From Baylisascaris procyonis (lineage: Eukaryota > Nematoda > Chromadorea > Rhabditida > Ascarididae), in assembly GCA_037389465.1 (NCBI GenBank), contig JAZARR010000206.1, forward strand, positions 1,902,668 through 1,966,667: a DNA stretch of 64,000 bases, given 5' to 3'. The translations under genes and the position numbers were made by a program. The notes beneath the pieces were generated by a model. The model worked only from the letters and a program-made list of their open reading frames with translations, was not told the origin of the DNA and ran no database searches. Shown here in pieces: positions 61,301 to 64,000 of the stretch; position 1 is the stretch's first letter; each line of letters begins with the position of its first letter.

Positions 61301-64000
61301 GGCTTAGGCTTAGGCTTAGGCTTAGGCTTAGGCTTAGGCTTAGGCTTAGGCTTAGGCTTAGGCTTAGGCTTAGGCTTAGGCTTAGGCTTAGGCTTAGGCT
61401 TAGGCTTAGGCTTAGGCTTAGGCTTAGGCTTAGGCTTAGGCTTAGGCTTAGGCTTAGGCTTAGGCTTAGGCTTAGGCTTAGGCTTAGGCTTAGGCTTAGG
61501 CTTAGGCTTAGGCTTAGGCTTAGGCTTAGGCTTAGGCTTAGGCTTAGGCTTAGGCTTAGGCTTAGGCTTAGGCTTAGGCTTAGGCTTAGGCTTAGGCTTA
61601 GGCTTAGGCTTAGGCTTAGGCTTAGGCTTAGGCTTAGGCTTAGGCTTAGGCTTAGGCTTAGGCTTAGGCTTAGGCTTAGGCTTAGGCTTAGGCTTAGGCT
61701 TAGGCTTAGGCTTAGGCTTAGGCTTAGGCTTAGGCTTAGGCTTAGGCTTAGGCTTAGGCTTAGGCTTAGGCTTAGGCTTAGGCTTAGGCTTAGGCTTAGG
61801 CTTAGGCTTAGGCTTAGGCTTAGGCTTAGGCTTAGGCTTAGGCTTAGGCTTAGGCTTAGGCTTAGGCTTAGGCTTAGGCTTAGGCTTAGGCTTAGGCTTA
61901 GGCTTAGGCTTAGGCTTAGGCTTAGGCTTAGGCTTAGGCTTAGGCTTAGGCTTAGGCTTAGGCTTAGGCTTAGGCTTAGGCTTAGGCTTAGGCTTAGGCT
62001 TAGGCTTAGGCTTAGGCTTAGGCTTAGGCTTAGGCTTAGGCTTAGGCTTAGGCTTAGGCTTAGGCTTAGGCTTAGGCTTAGGCTTAGGCTTAGGCTTAGG
62101 CTTAGGCTTAGGCTTAGGCTTAGGCTTAGGCTTAGGCTTAGGCTTAGGCTTAGGCTTAGGCTTAGGCTTAGGCTTAGGCTTAGGCTTAGGCTTAGGCTTA
62201 GGCTTAGGCTTAGGCTTAGGCTTAGGCTTAGGCTTAGGCTTAGGCTTAGGCTTAGGCTTAGGCTTAGGCTTAGGCTTAGGCTTAGGCTTAGGCTTAGGCT
62301 TAGGCTTAGGCTTAGGCTTAGGCTTAGGCTTAGGCTTAGGCTTAGGCTTAGGCTTAGGCTTAGGCTTAGGCTTAGGCTTAGGCTTAGGCTTAGGCTTAGG
62401 CTTAGGCTTAGGCTTAGGCTTAGGCTTAGGCTTAGGCTTAGGCTTAGGCTTAGGCTTAGGCTTAGGCTTAGGCTTAGGCTTAGGCTTAGGCTTAGGCTTA
62501 GGCTTAGGCTTAGGCTTAGGCTTAGGCTTAGGCTTAGGCTTAGGCTTAGGCTTAGGCTTAGGCTTAGGCTTAGGCTTAGGCTTAGGCTTAGGCTTAGGCT
62601 TAGGCTTAGGCTTAGGCTTAGGCTTAGGCTTAGGCTTAGGCTTAGGCTTAGGCTTAGGCTTAGGCTTAGGCTTAGGCTTAGGCTTAGGCTTAGGCTTAGG
62701 CTTAGGCTTAGGCTTAGGCTTAGGCTTAGGCTTAGGCTTAGGCTTAGGCTTAGGCTTAGGCTTAGGCTTAGGCTTAGGCTTAGGCTTAGGCTTAGGCTTA
62801 GGCTTAGGCTTAGGCTTAGGCTTAGGCTTAGGCTTAGGCTTAGGCTTAGGCTTAGGCTTAGGCTTAGGCTTAGGCTTAGGCTTAGGCTTAGGCTTAGGCT
62901 TAGGCTTAGGCTTAGGCTTAGGCTTAGGCTTAGGCTTAGGCTTAGGCTTAGGCTTAGGCTTAGGCTTAGGCTTAGGCTTAGGCTTAGGCTTAGGCTTAGG
63001 CTTAGGCTTAGGCTTAGGCTTAGGCTTAGGCTTAGGCTTAGGCTTAGGCTTAGGCTTAGGCTTAGGCTTAGGCTTAGGCTTAGGCTTAGGCTTAGGCTTA
63101 GGCTTAGGCTTAGGCTTAGGCTTAGGCTTAGGCTTAGGCTTAGGCTTAGGCTTAGGCTTAGGCTTAGGCTTAGGCTTAGGCTTAGGCTTAGGCTTAGGCT
63201 TAGGCTTAGGCTTAGGCTTAGGCTTAGGCTTAGGCTTAGGCTTAGGCTTAGGCTTAGGCTTAGGCTTAGGCTTAGGCTTAGGCTTAGGCTTAGGCTTAGG
63301 CTTAGGCTTAGGCTTAGGCTTAGGCTTAGGCTTAGGCTTAGGCTTAGGCTTAGGCTTAGGCTTAGGCTTAGGCTTAGGCTTAGGCTTAGGCTTAGGCTTA
63401 GGCTTAGGCTTAGGCTTAGGCTTAGGCTTAGGCTTAGGCTTAGGCTTAGGCTTAGGCTTAGGCTTAGGCTTAGGCTTAGGCTTAGGCTTAGGCTTAGGCT
63501 TAGGCTTAGGCTTAGGCTTAGGCTTAGGCTTAGGCTTAGGCTTAGGCTTAGGCTTAGGCTTAGGCTTAGGCTTAGGCTTAGGCTTAGGCTTAGGCTTAGG
63601 CTTAGGCTTAGGCTTAGGCTTAGGCTTAGGCTTAGGCTTAGGCTTAGGCTTAGGCTTAGGCTTAGGCTTAGGCTTAGGCTTAGGCTTAGGCTTAGGCTTA
63701 GGCTTAGGCTTAGGCTTAGGCTTAGGCTTAGGCTTAGGCTTAGGCTTAGGCTTAGGCTTAGGCTTAGGCTTAGGCTTAGGCTTAGGCTTAGGCTTAGGCT
63801 TAGGCTTAGGCTTAGGCTTAGGCTTAGGCTTAGGCTTAGGCTTAGGCTTAGGCTTAGGCTTAGGCTTAGGCTTAGGCTTAGGCTTAGGCTTAGGCTTAGG
63901 CTTAGGCTAGCTTAGGCTTAGGCTTAGGCTTAGGCTTAGGCTTAGGCTTAGGCTTAGGCTTAGGCTTAGGCTTAGGCTTAGGCTTAGGCTTAGGCTCAGG
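58339..64000 (+). repeat. Telomere: (TTAGGC)n array, about 5.66 kb
   Basis: About 940 TTAGGC units run to the end of the window. TTAGGC is the nematode telomere repeat. The G-rich strand points right, so the chromosome end lies to the right. The array begins abruptly with one variant (TAAGGC) after GGG. Variants cluster near the inner edge: TTTTATAGGC at 58471-58480, TTAGCC at about 58487, CTGGGTAGGC at about 58516. Units are then perfect for more than 5 kb until a short unit (GGCTAGC) at about 63,907 and TCAGG at the last bases. The length seen may be limited by the window or assembly. Confidence 0.97.

Noticed and set aside
1..64000. CRISPR arrays, operons, bacterial promoters or prophage features
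   Set aside because: The telomere, splice-site style and retroelements show a eukaryotic chromosome end; no regularly spaced repeats other than the telomere were found.

Overview
The window is most likely the right-hand end of a nematode chromosome. From about 58,339 to the last base the + strand is an almost uninterrupted run of TTAGGC, the telomere hexamer of nematodes. The G-rich strand runs 5' to 3' toward the window end, so the terminus is to the right. Everything to the left is AT-rich, single-copy-looking subtelomeric DNA with few genes. The species cannot be fixed from the sequence.

Layout. 1-29.3 kb: AT-rich DNA with microsatellites, short tandem repeats, one G-quadruplex-type tract and decayed non-LTR retrotransposon pieces (RTE-like RT near 21 kb, CR1/Jockey-like RT near 22.5 kb). 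29.4-33.1 kb: the best host gene, on the minus strand, modelled as five exons with consistent phases that give a coiled-coil protein of 218 residues; I do not recognise it. 32.7-43 kb: faint fragments resembling BEL/Pao polyproteins and another RT scrap. 44,000-44,375: a GC-rich non-LTR insertion with a perfect 11-bp target-site duplication and an (AAAT)n tail, the clearest young insertion here. 48-52.2 kb: decayed retrotransposon endonuclease fragments. 52,989-57,207: an LTR retrotransposon on the minus strand with a 733-residue gag-protease reading frame, a well-formed 348-bp LTR on the right and a scrambled, shortened LTR on the left; reverse transcriptase, RNase H and integrase are missing. 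57.2-58.3 kb: a short unique stretch. 58.3-64 kb: telomere.

The picture is a gene-poor subtelomere that accumulates retroelements of several classes, most of them old and broken. The LTR element near the telomere is the only large reading frame. No tRNA, rRNA, CRISPR, operon or bacterial-type feature was seen. Family assignments of remnants rest on motifs read by eye; gene models rest on reading frame, splice consensus and phase only.
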